64,000 bases of DNA from NCBI RefSeq assembly GCF_024679095.1, contig NC_066517.1, forward strand, positions 23,143,540 through 23,207,539, written 5' to 3'. The stretch is from Eriocheir sinensis. Its lineage: Eukaryota > Arthropoda > Malacostraca > Decapoda > Varunidae. Every line of letters begins with the position of its first letter. Within the stretch, counting starts at the first letter, position 1. This document shows, piece after piece, positions 44,701 through 46,315 of the stretch. A model generated the notes under the pieces. The model did no database searches. It saw only the letters and a list, made by a program, of their open reading frames with translations, and was not told where the DNA came from. Made by a program: the position numbers and the translations under genes.

Positions 44701-46315
44701 CAGAAAACTAGGCAATATGACAGCAGACGGATGACTTCTACCTATATTTATTATCTTATCTATCTGTATCTATCCATTATTATTTTAAACTAGATAATAT
44801 GGCTTTTTGTTGTCCTTGAGCCATCTCCTTTGCTGTAAAAAAAAATGCATTACTTCTATCTCTATCTCTATCTATTATCTATTTTTTATCTATTTATCAT
44901 TATTTTAAACTAGGTAAAAAGACGACAGACTAATGACTTACGAACAGAGAAATAAAACTCACGTGCAGTGGCCAAGAGTTTACAAGATCCGAGCAGGTGA
45001 AGCGTCTGGCAATAGGAGTGAATAGAGAACAAGAACTTGTGATAATATGATGTTGTTTTTTCATTCAGACTTTAGTAACTAGACGCTAATGTAAAGTTTT
45101 GCTCGCTGAGGTGTTGACCCGGTAGCTGCGCGGATCATGTTTCTTAAAGGCCCTTCCCTCTAAGCAAGAAAAATGAGAAAAAATCATCACTCGTGCAAAC
45201 CATTTCGCAATATACATCAACGCATTTGTGATCAGTTTATGCATCATCTATTTTGGGGGTTTATATCATGGCAAAAATTTGGCCCGTCGCTGGTTCATGG
45301 TAAAGCCACAAATTTGGCCCGTCGCTGCTACCGGGTTAAACAGGTCCATAATTGACCAGGATATCTTGATTGTCTTATTTAACAACATATCAAAGGCTTT
45401 TATATGTGTCTCTAGTGCCAGATGAATTTTTATGGTGATTTTGTTTAATTTTCATCCCATAGACATTTAGATCTCATATTGCCTTTTTGGTATACTCAAG
45501 AATCCTAGACTGACAGAGGTGCATTATAAGTAGTCAAAGTATCTGAATTAGTGTAAGTTATGAAAAGTTTTTACTCAGATTCAGACTTTTGCAACAGGAG
45601 AGTAAGAGTATCCAGCAGTGTTCATACAAGTTACCCACATTCTGGTAGGCTAACAAGGTATAGAGAAGTAAGTATGTGGTTAGTTAGTTTGATATTTAAT
45701 CTTCTTTTGTCTTCCGCAGATCCCAAGACTCGGCACGTCATCCAGCGGAAATACAAGTCGGCGATGGTGAGTGTGATGAGGCTTTGTTGGTGTTCTCTCT
45801 TGTCTTCTTGCATTTTTTTACTTTCACAAAGTTTTATCCTTCCATCCTGTCCTATTTTTCCACTCTTTTATTCTCCAATTTTTATTTTGAAATCTTATAT
45901 TATTGAGAAGATCCTAAATAGGGTAACTATTGAAGGTGCTAAATGAAACGAAATATGAAGTCTATGAAATGAAAATATTTCTTTTTCCTTCATGTGTCTG
46001 ACAATTTACACATCTGTGCTACTCAAGCTATTTGTGCTTAAAAATGGAGTTATGTAATGTTTTATGGAAGGGAAATAATGGAAGCCATGGTCTGCAATGG
46101 CTGTGTAGCATTTCAAAGACTTCTCGGCGGCACAACACAACCTTCCGTGTCTCCCCCAGGCGGACCAGATCTGCTACGCTGTGCTGTGTGTGTTCTCCTA
46201 CGTGGCCGCCGGCAGCGAGCAGAAGAAAATGGAGGTGGCGCAGGAGCACGCCAAGATGGCTGCTGCTGCTGCTGCTGCTGCCGCGGCCGCTGCAGCCGCC
46301 CACCGGAAGCAATGA
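5829..46315 (+). CDS. MADD: MADD / Rab3-GEF, 30 C-terminal coding exons (N-terminus outside window)
   Basis: Thirty exons, each bounded by AG and GT, join with matching phases into 4,695 nt, divisible by 3 and ending in TGA. The product matches MADD as I remember the family: the dDENN core [34 protein letters not shown], the WDQMQFWED block, [10 protein letters not shown] and the WRRNG/FPVQD C-terminal blocks. Family knowledge: MADD is a cytosolic DENN-domain exchange factor that loads GTP on Rab3 and Rab27, and its death-domain region links Rab3 vesicles to KIF1A/KIF1B motors; vertebrate MADD also binds TNFR1. The uDENN and cDENN parts and the start codon are missing and must lie upstream. 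Exons: w1 5829-5943 through w30 46160-46315, listed separately below. Exon choice is inferred from sequence, without transcript data. Confidence 0.95.
6078..6280 (+). CDS. MADD: MADD exon w2: distal DENN (dDENN) core
   Basis: Encodes [20 protein letters not shown], then a [18 protein letters not shown] block and ends LFARTQ. This is among the most conserved parts of MADD and the strongest identification in the window. Acceptor TTTCCAG, donor GTGAGG; phase 1 in, 0 out. The DENN module carries the Rab exchange activity. Confidence 0.98.
6408..6910 (+). mobile_element. piggyBac-like MITE family 1, copy A (nine internal units)
   Basis: Bounded by TTAA at 6408-6411 and 6907-6910, with ends CCCGGTAGCAGCG and a diverged ACTACCGGG. 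The left body is about 170 bp; then GTAAAGCCAC recurs every 35 bp at 6591, 6626, 6661, 6696, 6731, 6766, 6801, 6836 and 6871. No transposase is encoded. It lies in the intron between exons w2 and w3. The piggyBac-like label rests on the TTAA flanks and CCC/GGG ends. Confidence 0.85.
7000..7210 (+). CDS. MADD: MADD exon w3: end of DENN module
   Basis: Begins [14 protein letters not shown] and contains [20 protein letters not shown], matching the family block after dDENN. Ends at CCCACAG before GTAGGC, phase 0 in and 1 out. The last third ([14 protein letters not shown]) is a variable linker. Confidence 0.97.
7325..7400 (-). repeat. Short A-tailed dispersed repeat (SINE-like), minus orientation
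   Basis: Contains the complement of the CCCTTGAGCTGT core and of the GCGGGCTTTTTT motif that recur in many introns here, plus an A/T-rich stretch. Partial copy, 118 bp upstream of exon w4. Confidence 0.6.
7518..7619 (+). CDS. MADD: MADD exon w4: acidic/serine linker with [10 protein letters not shown] motif
   Basis: Encodes [10 protein letters not shown], a serine run and [15 protein letters not shown], which parallels the SDSMD...YSSLGDFVSEMM linker of MADD. Phase 1 at both ends, so the 34 codons can be skipped in frame. Acceptor CTGAAG, donor GTGCTG (weak beyond GT). Confidence 0.95.
7672..7912. mobile_element. MITE family 3, copy a
   Basis: About 240 bp with imperfect inverted ends of roughly 38 bp: the left end reads CGTCACCCTCGTAAAATAAT and the right end mirrors it (TTTACAAAGGTGAC). 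A second copy lies at 18275-18529 with the same internal order. There is no coding capacity. Confidence 0.7.
8090..8206 (+). CDS. MADD: MADD exon w5: variable linker
   Basis: Reads [20 protein letters not shown] and ends GAASSDS before GTGACG; phase 1 in and out, 39 codons. Not conserved enough to recognise alone, but its phase, the CTCGTGCAG acceptor and its position between w4 and w6 support it. Confidence 0.82.
8244..8575. repeat. Minisatellite, about 83-bp unit, four copies
   Basis: GTTGAGG starts units at 8244, 8327, 8410 and 8492. The unit includes GGCTCTGTCAGTGGAGG and AGTATGAGGGCAAAATATG. It lies in the intron after exon w5. Confidence 0.93.
8810..9012 (-). mobile_element. MITE family 2, copy a
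   Basis: Inverted ends GGGCGGTATTACAAGACAT and ATGTCTTAAAATACG. The interior has CTACCACCAGGGTCA and the AACTCCTACGAAAGCCTTGT block shared with copies at 9774, 22848, 28692 and a fragment at 58750. It ends only 45 bp before exon w6. Confidence 0.75.
9058..9239 (+). CDS. MADD: MADD exon w6: Ser/Asp-rich linker
   Basis: Reads [19 protein letters not shown], an Asp/Glu run ([11 protein letters not shown]), then [18 protein letters not shown] before GTGAGT. Acceptor TCTCCCGCAG; phase 1 in, 0 out. Low-complexity acidic linker, probably disordered. Confidence 0.9.
9411..9503 (+). repeat. Short A-tailed dispersed repeat (SINE-like)
   Basis: Poly-T, then TTGTTGTCCTTGAGCTGTCTTCTTTGCTGT and an A/AAT tail. 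It ends about 20 bp before the acceptor of exon w7, so it supplies much of that acceptor's upstream context. Confidence 0.7.
9525..9719 (+). CDS. MADD: MADD exon w7: Ser/Thr/Pro linker
   Basis: Starts [19 protein letters not shown] and ends [10 protein letters not shown] before GTACGT. Phase 0 both ends, 65 codons. Many SP/TP sites are visible. Acceptor TTTTTTTGCAG. Confidence 0.9.
9774..10320 (-). mobile_element. MITE family 2, copy b, with five internal 86-bp units
   Basis: Same family as 8810-9012, but the block GTACAGAGGAAGAGTCAGAC through GAAAGCCTTGTCAAAT is tandemly amplified: CCTATGAAAG occurs at 9917, 10003, 10089, 10175 and 10261, exactly 86 bp apart. Ends are TCGGCATTATGAGACAC and TGTATAATTCGA. 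Confidence 0.75.
10484..10735. repeat. Degenerate tandem repeat
   Basis: Repeated copies of GATAACAGA/ACAACAGAACTTTCATCAGTAGACTC and TCGCGTCATTTCAGTTTTGGC, about three units, grading into a T/C-rich tract that forms the pyrimidine-rich approach to exon w8. Confidence 0.7.
10960..11163 (+). CDS. MADD: MADD exon w8: SVLAR/helical segment
   Basis: Begins [20 protein letters not shown] and ends [10 protein letters not shown] before GTAGGA; phase 0 both ends, 68 codons. The second half ([18 protein letters not shown]) is helical and charged. It resembles the part of insect Rab3-GEF between the linker and the Lys/Ala block as I remember it. An upstream GT in SQ|VDK is an alternative donor. Confidence 0.92.
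11263..11950. repeat. Local duplication split by a MITE
   Basis: Sequence 11263-11462 (ACAGAAACATTGAACCACTT ... CCAAGTATATTT) recurs at 11487-11550 plus 11799-11950 with few changes. The second copy is interrupted by the element at 11555-11796, so the first copy shows a pre-insertion-like state. Confidence 0.85.
11555..11796. mobile_element. MITE family 5, 242 bp, TA flanks
   Basis: Ends GGGCCAGTTTCACAG and CTGTGAAATCGGCTCA are inverted over about 15 bp, and TA stands on both sides (11553-11554, 11797-11798). It interrupts a locally duplicated sequence. TA flanks suggest a Tc1/mariner-type mover (inference). Confidence 0.7.
12170..12930. repeat. Minisatellite, 116-bp unit, about six copies
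   Basis: ACTCGTAAAC at 12206, 12345, 12461, 12577, 12693 and 12809; the last four intervals are exactly 116 bp. A-C-rich on the + strand. The Cys-rich minus-strand reading frames across it are artefacts of the repeat. It ends about 30 bp before exon w9. Confidence 0.93.
12961..13056 (+). CDS. MADD: MADD exon w9: short helical cassette
   Basis: Reads [20 protein letters not shown] and ends GSLLNQMDK before GTACTG; phase 0 both ends, 32 codons. Acceptor TTGTTCCACAG. Its end resembles that of exon w8 (EQF/DQF start, QMDK/QVDK end), suggesting exon duplication. Confidence 0.88.
13181..13409 (+). mobile_element. MITE family 1, copy B1
   Basis: Complete copy, TTAA at 13181-13184 and 13406-13409, with perfect CCCGGTAGCAGCG on the left and GCTGCTACCGGG on the right, and one internal unit. 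Its right TTAA is shared with the following truncated copy. Confidence 0.85.
13406..13691 (+). mobile_element. MITE family 1, copy B2 (truncated)
   Basis: Joined directly to B1 at TTAATGGTCCC, which is an internal TTAA of the family; the CCCGGTAGC left end is missing. GTAAAGCC recurs at 13562, 13597, 13632 and 13667, and the right end is lost at CCCATCCGAGG. Confidence 0.8.
13700..13840 (-). repeat. Short A-tailed dispersed repeat (SINE-like), minus orientation
   Basis: Poly-T, then GACAACAGCTCAAGGGCAAC and AAAGCCTGCTACCCGTTGCTC, the complement of copies at 27068 and 27838. Confidence 0.65.
14119..14300 (+). pseudogene. Fragment of non-LTR retrotransposon reverse transcriptase
   Basis: The frame reads [29 protein letters not shown] and [10 protein letters not shown]. 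This is the LQxDIxxLxxW...VLHLG...EKDLGV pattern that follows the catalytic YADD motif in Jockey/CR1-type elements. YADD itself and everything upstream are absent, and the copy breaks off soon after EKDLGV. It is dead and lies in the intron after exon w9. Confidence 0.75.
14426..14512 (+). repeat. Short A-tailed dispersed repeat (SINE-like)
   Basis: CTCCTTTTGTTGTCGCCTTT with GAGCCGTCTCCTTTGCTG followed by an A-rich tail; a partial copy next to the reverse-transcriptase fragment. Confidence 0.6.
14841..15900. repeat. Minisatellite, about 136-bp unit, eight copies
   Basis: CATGTGTTTAGAG-type starts at 14841, 14951, 15088, 15224, 15360, 15497, 15633 and 15769, mostly 136-137 bp apart. Each unit holds CTGCCCCTGACCTCAAGTAC and GCTGACATTTGAGAGAGA. 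The last copies decay toward 15900. Confidence 0.93.
16225..16698. mobile_element. Inverted-repeat element, family 4
   Basis: The left end GGGCCCCATACTTATAAAGC is matched by the complement of the right end (GGGCCCATACTGATAAGG), and a GTCTCAG/CTGAGAC block recurs further inward. About 470 bp with no visible coding capacity. One copy in the window. Confidence 0.55.
16699..17272 (+). other. Intron remainder, no distinct feature
   Basis: Unique intronic sequence between the family 4 element and exon w10. I see no further gene, repeat or element in it. Confidence 0.5.
17273..17350 (+). CDS. MADD: MADD exon w10: Gln/Glu-rich cassette
   Basis: Reads [20 protein letters not shown] and ends SSLADQ before GTACTG; 26 codons, phase 0 both ends. 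Acceptor CCTGTTACAG. The polar helical composition matches its neighbours w9 and w11. Not individually recognisable in the family. Confidence 0.82.
17619..17714 (+). CDS. MADD: MADD exon w11: Lys/Ala helical block, part 1
   Basis: Reads [20 protein letters not shown] and ends KEASKQAQQ before GTAGGC; 32 codons, phase 0 both ends. The AxxAxxEASKxA pattern matches a helical region I recall in insect Rab3-GEF. Probably amphipathic helix or coiled coil. Confidence 0.9.
17902..18021 (+). CDS. MADD: MADD exon w12: Lys/Ala helical block, part 2
   Basis: Reads [20 protein letters not shown] and [16 protein letters not shown], ending VSLK before GTGAGA. 40 codons, phase 0 both ends. The [19 protein letters not shown] motif is shared with arthropod Rab3-GEF as I recall it. 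An internal GTCAGC after FSK is a possible alternative donor. Confidence 0.92.
18275..18529. mobile_element. MITE family 3, copy b
   Basis: Ends ATATCGTCACC and GGTGACGATAT are perfectly inverted over 11 bp and imperfectly over about 38. The interior matches 7672-7912 (TTTTTCAG..TTTCCAGGTTTTT; GGGTTTGAGTG). Confidence 0.75.
18808..18856. repeat. (GT)n microsatellite
   Basis: GT run interrupted by GGTGGGTG, followed at 18900-19060 by loose repeats of GAATAGTTTAGTGATAGTAAG. Confidence 0.9.
19100..19613. mobile_element. Foldback element, two arms of about 200 bp
   Basis: Left arm 19100-19310 (TATAGTCGGTTCACC, GCATTATCACACAACGGCA, AGTGTCAGTAATATGCAGC, AATTATAGTTGAT) is the near-complement of right arm 19395-19613 (TAGTTGATCATGAG read on the other strand, GCATATTACTGACACTGATG, GAACCGACTGTAG). 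The spacer is about 85 bp. In the intron transcript it would fold into a long hairpin. The short frame at 19453-19659 on the right arm is not a gene. Confidence 0.85.
19795..19862 (+). repeat. Short A-tailed dispersed repeat fragment
   Basis: CACCCTTCAGCTGCCTCCCTTGCTGTAAAATG followed by an AAATA-type tail; a diverged partial copy 130 bp before exon w13. Confidence 0.5.
19994..20459 (+). CDS. MADD: MADD exon w13: poly-glycine and proline-rich exon
   Basis: At 155 codons this is the longest exon in the window. It starts [17 protein letters not shown], then has two poly-Gly runs (about 17 and 11) separated by [14 protein letters not shown], then a proline-rich stretch with [11 protein letters not shown] and [18 protein letters not shown] fits the class II SH3-ligand pattern PxxPxR. 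Phase 0 in, 1 out at GTTAGT; without that donor the frame stops at once at 20462. The vertebrate proteins I remember lack this segment. Confidence 0.88.
20657..20701. repeat. (ACT)n microsatellite
   Basis: About 15 perfect ACT units in the intron after exon w13. Confidence 0.93.
20990..21645. repeat. Minisatellite, 73-bp unit, six copies, holding a MITE
   Basis: CCTGG/ATTGG anchors at 21044, 21336, 21409, 21482, 21555 and 21628 are 73 bp apart once the 219 bp net insertion at 21100-21322 is subtracted. Units carry CATCCTAATAAATGACAGCC. The array ends at the acceptor of exon w14. Confidence 0.92.
21100..21322 (+). mobile_element. MITE family 1, copy C, with paralogous empty site
   Basis: TTAA at 21100-21103 and 21319-21322, one internal unit. 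The host minisatellite unit reads ACACTC-TTAA-element-TTAA-CATTGTACAG here and ACACTC-TTAA-CACTGTACAG, uninterrupted, at 21461-21476. This supports TTAA target duplication. Confidence 0.92.
21648..21890 (+). CDS. MADD: MADD exon w14: Ser-rich linker and helix
   Basis: Begins [20 protein letters not shown], ends [18 protein letters not shown] before GTGAGT; 81 codons, phase 1 both ends. The end ([20 protein letters not shown]) is amphipathic. Acceptor CACGTTCCAG. Confidence 0.92.
21891..22847 (+). other. Intron, no distinct feature
   Basis: Mostly unique sequence between exon w14 and the element at 22848. I found no further exon, repeat or RNA gene. Confidence 0.5.
22848..23070 (+). mobile_element. 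MITE family 2, copy c
   Basis: Ends GGGTTGTATTAGGAGACATT and GTGTCTTGTAATACCAGCCC are inverted over about 29 bp with mismatches, the clearest ends in this family. The interior holds GACAAGGCTTTCATAGGAGT and GACCCTGGTGGTAG. Confidence 0.8.
23673..23774 (+). CDS. MADD: MADD exon w15: linker ending PFGPFPKG
   Basis: Reads [20 protein letters not shown], ends [11 protein letters not shown] before GTAGGC; 34 codons, phase 1 both ends. PFxPFPKG resembles the PFPSLK element at the same place in vertebrate MADD. Acceptor GGCTGGCAG is pyrimidine-poor. Confidence 0.85.
23775..25566 (+). other. Intron, no distinct feature
   Basis: Starts with a C/A-rich tract (ACCACC repeats, 23775-23945), then unique AT-rich sequence. 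I see no exon or element up to 25566. Confidence 0.5.
25567..25781 (+). mobile_element. MITE family 1, copy D
   Basis: TTAA at 25567-25570 and 25778-25781; ends CCCGGTAGCTGCGG and GCTGCTACCGGG; one internal unit with GGTAAAGCCC. At 215 bp it is the shortest complete copy. Confidence 0.88.
26015..26151 (+). CDS. MADD: MADD exon w16: conserved SSxIRHS...SENQAFLKD segment
   Basis: Reads [20 protein letters not shown] and [12 protein letters not shown] before GTGAGT, paralleling KSSVIKHS...SSENQQFLKEV in vertebrate MADD. Acceptor CACGTTGCAG, phase 1 in, 0 out. Confidence 0.96.
26229..26360 (+). repeat. Short A-tailed dispersed repeat (SINE-like)
   Basis: TTTGACCTCTCTTTCGGCCA, CTCTTGACTCTTTTGAGGGA, a T-rich centre, TTGCCCTTGAGCTGTTTCCTG and an A tail. 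About 130 bp, 50 bp before exon w17. Confidence 0.75.
26411..26569 (+). CDS. MADD: MADD exon w17: conserved central helix block
   Basis: Reads [20 protein letters not shown] and [20 protein letters not shown], ending HISDV before GTGAGT. Matches [20 protein letters not shown]...LSKLNR in vertebrate MADD. 53 codons, phase 0 both ends. Confidence 0.97.
26580..26990. repeat. T/C-rich tract with (TTA)n
   Basis: Degenerate TTCTTC/TTTTTCTTCTTCTTGAG repeats with a TTA run at about 26664-26703. The GAGTTGACGTAATCTT motif recurs three times. Confidence 0.85.
27068..27211 (+). repeat. Short A-tailed dispersed repeat (SINE-like), next to acceptor
   Basis: Fullest copy: GAAATTGACCTCTCTTTCGG, GGAGCAGCGAGTAGCGGGC, poly-T, TTTGAGCTGTCTCCTTTG and an A-rich tail. 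The tail ends 14 bp before exon w18 begins. Confidence 0.8.
27226..27435 (+). CDS. MADD: MADD exon w18: [14 protein letters not shown] block
   Basis: Reads [20 protein letters not shown] and [19 protein letters not shown], ending SSALSQ before GTGGGT. Parallels ISRKVYKGMLDLLK and LLEIAQTHYYSK in vertebrate MADD. 70 codons, phase 0 both ends. The acceptor has almost no pyrimidine tract because a SINE-like A tail abuts it. Confidence 0.97.
27687..27816 (+). CDS. MADD: MADD exon w19: Ser/Pro linker
   Basis: Reads [20 protein letters not shown] and ends RKSSQSG across the junction; donor GTGAGC, phase 0 in, 1 out. Variable proline/serine linker with several SP sites. Confidence 0.92.
27838..27986 (+). 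repeat. Short A-tailed dispersed repeat (SINE-like)
   Basis: GGAGCAGCGAGTAGCGGGC, poly-T, GTGCCCTTGAGCTGTCTCC and a long A/AAT tail, 22 bp after exon w19. Confidence 0.75.
28115..28263 (+). CDS. MADD: MADD exon w20: linker and short helix
   Basis: Reads [20 protein letters not shown] and ends [18 protein letters not shown] before GTGAGG. Phase 1 in, 0 out. The last 20 residues look helical. Confidence 0.93.
28452..28613 (+). CDS. MADD: MADD exon w21: linker with [12 protein letters not shown]
   Basis: Reads [20 protein letters not shown] and ends [14 protein letters not shown] before GTGAGT, matching the GTLSDSEIETN motif of vertebrate MADD. 54 codons, phase 0 both ends. Confidence 0.95.
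28692..28912 (+). mobile_element. MITE family 2, copy d
   Basis: Ends GGGTCATATTTTAAAACATT and GTGTCTTAAAATACGGCC inverted. The interior has ATGGCTTTCATAGGAGCTGT and the CCTGGTGGTAGTTTGACCC block. Confidence 0.8.
28985..29126 (+). CDS. MADD: MADD exon w22: linker ending RTYLFEG
   Basis: Reads [20 protein letters not shown] and ends [12 protein letters not shown] across the junction, matching VSQRVYLYEG in vertebrate MADD. Acceptor CCTCCCACAG, phase 0 in, 1 out. Confidence 0.95.
29155..29510. repeat. T/C-rich low-complexity intron tract
   Basis: Degenerate TTCTTG/TTCCTC repeats. The Phe/Ser-rich reading frames across it are artefacts. Confidence 0.85.
29557..29686 (+). CDS. MADD: MADD exon w23: [15 protein letters not shown] block
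   Basis: Reads [20 protein letters not shown] and [14 protein letters not shown], matching the [15 protein letters not shown]...GMDQGPQEMIDR block of the family. Phase 1 in, 2 out at GTGAGG. Its last 41 nt and donor are the first unit of the tandem array that follows. Confidence 0.98.
29646..30158 (+). repeat. Minisatellite crossing the exon w23/intron boundary, 86-bp unit
   Basis: ATGGTGGGGATGGACCAGGG starts at 29646 (in the exon) and again at 29729, 29815, 29901, 29987 and 30073; the last four intervals are exactly 86 bp. Every unit repeats the exon's final coding segment and the GAGAG|GTGAGG donor, followed by GTCCAGGGTGTCACAG. Confidence 0.95.
30445..31600. repeat. Minisatellite, 83-bp unit, 14 copies
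   Basis: ACCATAATATTC anchors start at 30451, 30534, 30617, 30700, 30783, 30866 and 30949, then 31062 through 31556. Most intervals are 83 bp; one is 113 and two are 81. Units carry TTGATTTGGAAAGTTGTTTT. Confidence 0.95.
31622..31766 (+). repeat. Short A-tailed dispersed repeat (SINE-like)
   Basis: CGAAATTGACCTATCCTTCGG, AACAGTTAGTAGCTGGC, poly-T, CCTTGAGCTGTTTCCTCTGCTG and an A/AAT tail, 80 bp before exon w24. Confidence 0.75.
31849..32065 (+). CDS. MADD: MADD exon w24: death-domain-like segment
   Basis: Reads [40 protein letters not shown] and ends ELLDQINNL before GTGAGT. This is the death-domain-like region of MADD (vertebrate [20 protein letters not shown]), known to bind KIF1 motors and, in vertebrates, TNFR1. 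Phase 2 in, 0 out. Acceptor CCCCCAAG. Confidence 0.98.
32255..32520. repeat. Tandem repeat, about 87-bp unit, three copies
   Basis: Repeated GTTTTGGAGATGGACTTGTG and TGTGTTCAGTTGTATGGATG blocks. The minus-strand reading frame here follows the repeat. Confidence 0.9.
32816..32903 (+). CDS. MADD: MADD exon w25: HSGTDASG segment
   Basis: Reads [20 protein letters not shown] and [10 protein letters not shown] across the junction, matching GSRHMKKQTFVVHAGTDTNG in vertebrate MADD. Acceptor TTCTTTCAG, phase 0 in, 1 out at GTCAGT. Confidence 0.96.
33167..33351 (+). CDS. MADD: MADD exon w26: PH-like domain, first half
   Basis: Reads [39 protein letters not shown] and [20 protein letters not shown] before GTAAAT. 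One of the most conserved stretches of the family and the start of its predicted PH-like domain. Phase 1 in, 0 out. Confidence 0.98.
33352..34021 (+). other. Intron, no distinct feature
   Basis: Unique sequence apart from a short GT run near 33523. I see no exon. Confidence 0.5.
34022..34594 (-). mobile_element. MITE family 1, copy E, reverse orientation, largest expansion
   Basis: TTAA at 34022-34025 and 34591-34594. GGGCCAAATTT recurs every 35 bp twelve times, from 34041 to 34426, so eleven full internal units. This is the only minus-oriented copy in the window. The left end TTAACCCGGTAGCAGTG is itself one unit's edge. Confidence 0.9.
34925..35070 (+). repeat. A-tailed dispersed element (SINE-like, second type)
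   Basis: AGATGGCGCCACTATAAACA, GCGCCATGATGGGCTGGGGC, CAAGCAGGCCTACCGGCACT and a TAAAATAAATA-type tail. I associate this consensus with decapod genomic repeats from memory. Single copy in the window. Confidence 0.5.
35124..35303 (+). CDS. MADD: MADD exon w27: PH-like domain, second half
   Basis: Reads [39 protein letters not shown] and ends LLFATSK before GTACGG, matching [18 protein letters not shown]...FPVQDLKTGEGGLLQV. 60 codons, phase 0 both ends. Confidence 0.98.
35304..37529 (+). other. First part of an 8.4-kb intron
   Basis: The longest intron between recognised exons runs 35304-43671. This part is unique sequence with no repeat or exon I can support. Short open frames here lack splice context or family matches. 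Confidence 0.5.
37530..38190. repeat. Minisatellite, 41/45-bp unit, about 15 copies
   Basis: CTGACCCGTGACCGCCAAGA, then CACAACGATCCAACAATC with or without an extra AATC, giving 45-bp units early and 41-bp units later. The minus-strand frame [15 protein letters not shown] is the repeat read through. Confidence 0.95.
38191..40855 (+). other. Intron, mostly unique
   Basis: Unique sequence with a short GA run at about 40118-40137. I see no exon with good splice sites and matching phase. Confidence 0.5.
40856..40996 (+). other. Candidate alanine-rich alternative exon
   Basis: Preceded by a strong C-rich tract ending CACAG and open in phase 0: [18 protein letters not shown] then [10 protein letters not shown]. 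Possible donors are GTAACA after 40996 (47 codons) or GTAGTT after 40978 (41 codons), both phase 0, as needed between w27 and w28. No conservation is known to me. Confidence 0.2.
41974..42152. repeat. CA-rich low-complexity tract
   Basis: Degenerate CACACC/CACACA and ATGCACCC repeats. Histidine/threonine reading frames are artefacts. Confidence 0.9.
42736..42849 (+). other. Candidate 38-codon cassette exon between w27 and w28
   Basis: Acceptor GATCAAGAACAG after a T/C-rich stretch, consensus donor GTGAGT at 42850. 114 nt, open in phase 0 ([20 protein letters not shown] ... HKKFS), which fits the phase-0 ends of w27 and w28. A different frame from 42731 reads [14 protein letters not shown], recalling the w27 motif [13 protein letters not shown], but would shift the frame. 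Confidence 0.35.
43672..43744 (+). CDS. MADD: MADD exon w28: RLDHIRKC...FVLEEY
   Basis: Reads [20 protein letters not shown] and LEEY, then A before GTAAGT; matches [22 protein letters not shown]. Phase 0 in, 1 out. Its last bases and donor are the first unit of the next tandem array. Confidence 0.97.
43728..44730 (+). repeat. Minisatellite starting at the exon w28 end, 145/149-bp unit, seven copies
   Basis: The ATAGAAAGAC anchor is at 43801, 43950, 44099, 44244, 44389, 44534 and 44683. Each unit repeats the exon-end motif GGAGTACA followed by GTAAGT, ATGAGT or GTGAGT, then a TTAAGTT..GCTAAG segment and TGACTTATGGGCAGAAAAAT. Confidence 0.93.
44800..44850 (+). repeat. Short A-tailed repeat fragment
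   Basis: TTTTTGTTGTCCTTGAGCCA then CTCCTTTGCTGTAAAAAAAA. Flanked by TCTATC tetranucleotide stretches. Confidence 0.6.
45114..45339 (+). mobile_element. MITE family 1, copy F
   Basis: Left flank is TTGA (45114-45117), one base off TTAA; right flank TTAA at 45336-45339. Ends CCCGGTAGCTGCG and GCTGCTACCGGG; one internal unit. Confidence 0.85.
45720..45766 (+). CDS. MADD: MADD exon w29: [10 protein letters not shown]
   Basis: 47 nt reading [16 protein letters not shown] with the base carried from w28; matches the EVVSHKYKTPM motif. Acceptor CTTCCGCAG, donor GTGAGT, phase 1 in, 0 out. Confidence 0.96.
46160..46315 (+). CDS. MADD: MADD exon w30: terminal exon with poly-alanine tail
   Basis: Reads [20 protein letters not shown] (vertebrate AHEICYSVLCLFSYVAA), then [13 protein letters not shown], fourteen alanines and HRKQ-stop (TGA 46313-46315). 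Seven of the alanine codons are consecutive GCT. The vertebrate C-terminus I remember has no alanine run. Confidence 0.97.
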   Translation, partial: ADQICYAVLCVFSYVAAGSEQKKMEVAQEHAKMAAAAAAAAAAAAAAHRKQ

